The position numbers were made by a program, and so were the translations under genes. Positions 5,998 to 7,780 of a stretch of DNA of 7,780 nucleotides are shown piece after piece; position 1 is the first letter of the stretch, and every line of letters begins with the position of its first letter. Source of the DNA: an uncultured Bacilli bacterium (GTDB lineage: Bacteria; Bacillota_I; Bacilli_A; RF39; UBA660); the NCBI GenBank assembly GCA_947624095.1, contig CANQIR010000048.1, forward strand, positions 1 through 7,780. Direction: 5' to 3'. The notes beneath the pieces are model-generated. The model did not search any database. It worked only from the letters and a program-made list of their open reading frames with translations, and was not told where the DNA came from.

Positions 5998-6564
5998 ATG
6001 AAGAATTTATACGCTGGTTTGCTTGGTTTTATTAAATCATTAAGTTTATTAGATATAGTATTTATAGCTGCAATGATATTTTTAATAGTTTTGATAGTAA
6101 TAATGATATATATAATGCGAATAGATGAAGAAGATTGGGAAAATAGTGAGTTTAGTGATAATAAAAGGGAAATGGCTAGTTTAGATAATAATATAGTCTT
6201 GGAAGATAAGAAAGATAATGAGTTAGATTTAAATTTACTTAGTAAGGAGTTAGAAGGGATAACACCGCCGAATATTAATTTAACACCGTATGAAGAGGAA
6301 CAAGAGGAAAGAGCAATTATTAGTTATGATGAGTTAATTAGTAATACAGGGAAGGTTAAATTAAATTATGAGGAAGAACAAGATAATGATGGTGTGATGG
6401 TAAAAAAAGTGGATTTAGAGAATTTAAATACCCCAGATATGGAAATGCCAAAGTTAGCTAGTACTTCATTTAAAGATAATTTACAGACTAATGAAGCGTT
6501 TAATTATGCTAAAGAGGAAGAATTTTTAGTGGCGTTAAAGAAGATGCGGCAGACATTATATTAG
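5998..6564 (+). CDS. Unrecognised single-pass membrane protein with acidic cytoplasmic-type tail
   Basis: A 188-residue protein that I do not recognise. Residues 17-40 are one strongly hydrophobic helix (LLDIVFIAAMIFLIVLIVIMIYIM), preceded by a short segment with two Lys and followed directly by the acidic stretch RIDEEDWENSE. The remaining ~145 residues are hydrophilic, rich in Glu, Asp and Asn, and probably largely disordered. The C-terminal SFKDNLQTNEAFNYAKEEEF and ALKKMRQTLY (about 157-188) look like amphipathic helix and may be the functional end. There is no cleavage site, lipobox or enzymatic motif. The architecture is compatible with an adaptor that tethers a partner at the membrane, but this is inference. 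The ATG follows a GGTGAAGGA ribosome site closely. It has its own promoter and terminator and is not in an operon. Confidence 0.7.
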   Translation: MKNLYAGLLGFIKSLSLLDIVFIAAMIFLIVLIVIMIYIMRIDEEDWENSEFSDNKREMASLDNNIVLEDKKDNELDLNLLSKELEGITPPNINLTPYEEEQEERAIISYDELISNTGKVKLNYEEEQDNDGVMVKKVDLENLNTPDMEMPKLASTSFKDNLQTNEAFNYAKEEEFLVALKKMRQTLY

Positions 6565-6578
6565 AAAATAAAATAAAT

Positions 6579-6614
6579 AATGGAGGTGTACTCGGAATGG
6601 TACGCTTTTATTTT
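6579..6614 (+). terminator. Terminator-like hairpin after the acidic membrane protein gene
   Basis: Bases 6579-6591 pair with 6600-6612 as a 13-bp stem with several G-U pairs; the core is GTGTAC (6586-6591) with GTACGC (6600-6605). The loop is TCGGAATG and the descending arm runs into TTTTATTTT. The ascending arm contains a perfect GGAGG (6582-6586), so the hairpin would also hide a ribosome site. Confidence 0.55.
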
Positions 6615-6629
6615 GTAAACGATTTGTAA
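6597..6629 (+). CDS. Possible 10-codon leader ORF (doubtful)
   Basis: ATG at 6597 opens MVRFYFVNDL-stop, 10 bases downstream of GGAGG at 6582-6586. It lies between two genes and inside a terminator-like hairpin. The ribosome site is stronger than that of most genes here, which is the only reason to list it. It may simply be sequence of the terminator arm. No upstream promoter of its own was seen. Confidence 0.15.
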   Translation: MVRFYFVNDL

Positions 6630-6665
6630 AGATAGTGATAAAATAAATGGGAGATGGGCTGATGG

Positions 6666-6674
6666 TGATATAAT
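6666..6674 (+). promoter_or_regulatory. Extended -10 promoter of the 6698 gene
   Basis: TGA-TATAAT at 6666-6674 is a perfect -10 box with TGn extension and no clear -35. The start point would be near 6681, so the GGAGGT ribosome site at 6685-6690 lies almost at the 5' end of the mRNA. This also argues against initiation at the ATG at 6683. Confidence 0.65.
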
Positions 6675-6697
6675 AGAAAGCAATGGAGGTTTTATTG

Positions 6698-7528
6698 ATG
6701 ACAAAAAATGATATTTTAAATGATATGACATTTAGAGATAAGTGTGTAAGTTATGGCTTGGATTGGGCAAATTTTGATTTGTTTATAATGGATAATGGTG
6801 ATGAAGTAATTATATTACATCAACCAAATAGTAATGTGTATGTATTACTTGATAAGAATTATAATACTTTTTGTATAGAGATTTGTGATTGGTTATTAGA
6901 TGAGGATTTAAAAAGAAAGTTTGTAGAAACAAGGTATGATCGTTATTGTACTTTGAAAGCGGAAACGAGTAATGGTGGTAATTTTGGGGAGCCTTTTGAA
7001 GATTTTACTTTAAAGGATTTCTTAGATGTGAATAGTAAAGCAGAGATTAGAGCCTTAAATCACGGGCATTCAAAGAGTGTTTATTTGAATGAGAAAGAAC
7101 TTAACGAAGAGGAAGCGGCATTATTATCTTATATAAAGTTCTTGAGCTTGGAGATAGATGATTATTTCCGTTATAGTTTTCATATGCAAACTTTAGGATT
7201 TGATGTACCAAGTGTTTATACTTATATTAAAGCTATTATTGCTAGATTTAATAAAGCAGTAGATACTTGTTTAACTAGTGGGCATTGTTTAAGAATAGGG
7301 GATATTGAAGAAGGATTAGGGCAAAGACGAGTTGTAATAAATAATACTAATTTATTGTATGATATTATAGACATATTACTGAAGGCTCGCGGTAAGATGG
7401 TAGGAAATGTTTTCGAGGATGATTTTACGGATATTGAACCGCTTGATATTAAAAAAATAGGAGAAGAATTGAAAAAGAAGGCATCGGAAGAGCCAGCTGT
7501 AGGTTCAGCTACATTGTTATTAAAGTAG
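6698..7528 (+). CDS. Unrecognised acidic soluble protein
   Basis: With the ATG at 6698 the protein has 276 residues; GGAGGT (6685-6690) sits 7 bases upstream, whereas the in-frame ATG at 6683 overlaps that site. I do not recognise the family. There is no signal peptide or membrane helix, so it is probably cytoplasmic. Residues 1-70 alternate hydrophobic and acidic patches with a strand pair around EVIILHQPNSNVYVLLD. The middle (about 129-200) is helical (EEEAALLSYIKFLSLEIDDYFRYSFH, VYTYIKAIIARFNKAVDTCL). The tail at 245-270 is charged (DIEPLDIKKIGEELKKKASEE) and ends in a short hydrophobic SATLLLK. Cysteines at about 16, 59, 63, 84, 191 and 197 do not form an obvious metal site. The gene is monocistronic, with its own promoter and a strong terminator. 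No function is proposed. Confidence 0.72.
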   Translation: MTKNDILNDMTFRDKCVSYGLDWANFDLFIMDNGDEVIILHQPNSNVYVLLDKNYNTFCIEICDWLLDEDLKRKFVETRYDRYCTLKAETSNGGNFGEPFEDFTLKDFLDVNSKAEIRALNHGHSKSVYLNEKELNEEEAALLSYIKFLSLEIDDYFRYSFHMQTLGFDVPSVYTYIKAIIARFNKAVDTCLTSGHCLRIGDIEEGLGQRRVVINNTNLLYDIIDILLKARGKMVGNVFEDDFTDIEPLDIKKIGEELKKKASEEPAVGSATLLLK

Positions 7529-7582
7529 GATAAGTAATGTAGTAAGCCTTTATGAAATATTGTAAAGAATTAACAAAAATAA

Positions 7583-7623
7583 TTAAAAAGTTGACACAAA
7601 AGTGTCAACTTTTTAAGTTTTTT
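7583..7623. terminator. Strong bidirectional terminator after the 6698 gene
   Basis: A perfect 15-bp stem, with core GTTGACAC (7590-7597) against GTGTCAAC (7602-7609) and A/T flanks, closes on an AAAA tetraloop (7598-7601). T runs follow on the + strand (7611-7614 and 7618-7623), and the A-rich left flank provides a U tail on the other strand. Confidence 0.9.
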
Positions 7624-7664
7624 AAAGAAATTTGCAAAAAATTAGAGGAAATTGGAAAGTTTTT

Positions 7665-7670
7665 TATAAT
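7665..7670 (+). promoter_or_regulatory. Likely -10 box for the gene at the window end
   Basis: TATAAT at 7665-7670 lies in an A/T-rich tract, with TTAGAG (7642-7647) as a weak -35 at 17-base spacing. Transcription would begin near 7677, directly before the leader hairpin. Confidence 0.5.
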
Positions 7671-7678
7671 AAAAGTAG

Positions 7679-7698
7679 TAGAGGGAGAAATTCCTCTA
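7679..7698 (+). other. 5' leader stem-loop with a GAAA tetraloop
   Basis: TAGAGGGA (7679-7686) pairs with TTCCTCTA (7691-7698), 8 bp with one G-U, capped by GAAA, a GNRA-type loop. It would form the extreme 5' end of the mRNA starting near 7677, so a transcript-protecting 5' hairpin is plausible. No T run follows, so it is not a terminator. A palindrome TTCTAGAA (7703-7710) lies between it and the ribosome site. Confidence 0.5.
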
Positions 7699-7709
7699 AT
7701 ATTTCTAGA

Positions 7710-7780
7710 ATGGAGGTGAGAATTATCCAAGAAGAAAAAAAGTTCTATCCATTAAGATATGATGCTGTCTTTGCTTCAAT
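7710..7780 (+). CDS. 5' end of a gene cut by the window, possibly an Rpn-family PD-(D/E)XK nuclease
   Basis: An open frame runs to the window edge and reads ...IIQEEKKFYPLRYDAVFAS. The FYPLRYDAVF stretch resembles the N-terminus of Rpn-type recombination-promoting nucleases/putative transposases (PLxxDxVFKxxF), but only about 20 residues are visible and the catalytic residues would lie downstream. The start is unclear. ATG at 7710 has no ribosome site and overlaps the perfect GGAGGTGA at 7712-7719. GTG at 7716 is inside that site. ATT at 7722 or ATC at 7725 are correctly spaced but rare initiators. The ATG at 7710 is given as the outer limit. Confidence 0.4.
   Translation, partial: MEVRIIQEEKKFYPLRYDAVFAS

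Noticed and set aside
6683..6697. ATG at 6683 as start of the acidic soluble protein
   Set aside because: It overlaps the GGAGGT site and lies within a few bases of the predicted transcription start; ATG 6698 is spaced 7 bases from that site.
7591..7596. TTGACA as a -35 promoter box
   Set aside because: It is part of the perfect terminator stem, and no -10 box lies 16-19 bases downstream.

Overview
The window is very AT-rich, with strong GGAGG-type ribosome sites, extended -10 promoters (TGn followed by TATAAT-like boxes), U-tailed hairpin terminators and ordinary stop-codon use. This points to a low-GC Bacillota, most like the uncultured Bacilli/Mollicutes-related gut lineages. That placement is inferred from composition and protein style, not from a marker gene. 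There are no phage structural genes, rRNAs, tRNAs, IS elements or CRISPR arrays.

Region 1 (1-1904, + strand) is the enzymatic half of a diversity-generating retroelement (DGR). It has a noncoding, hairpin-rich leader followed by three overlapping genes: a small MutS-domain-I-like protein (MSL type), an Avd-like four-helix-bundle protein, and a DGR-type reverse transcriptase carrying YMDD and the GLPIGNxTSQ form of motif B. The known role of such cassettes is mutagenic retrohoming: an RNA copy of a template repeat (TR) is reverse transcribed with errors at adenines, and the cDNA overwrites a variable repeat (VR) in a target gene. Neither a TR nor a VR could be recognised here. They probably lie just before base 1, in which case the leader would be the RNA segment 3' of the TR.

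Region 2 (1941-4477, - strand) is a two-gene operon that starts from an extended -10 promoter. It encodes a PLP-dependent class I/II aminotransferase and, coupled through a TAATG stop-start overlap, an ATP-grasp ligase resembling the DcsG (O-ureido-serine cyclo-ligase) family. Together they suggest making or modifying an amino-acid-derived small molecule or dipeptide; the product is unknown. Its 3' end converges on the DGR operon and both share one bidirectional terminator.

Region 3 (4563-7529, + strand) holds three separately transcribed genes, each with its own promoter and terminator. They are a membrane-anchored extracellular beta-rich protein with a C-terminal domain like DUF6273-type surface proteins, a single-pass membrane protein with an acidic tail, and an unrecognised acidic soluble protein.

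Region 4 (7530-7780) has a strong bidirectional terminator, a promoter, a 5' leader hairpin with a GAAA loop, and the first codons of a gene cut by the window end, possibly an Rpn-family (PD-(D/E)XK) nuclease.
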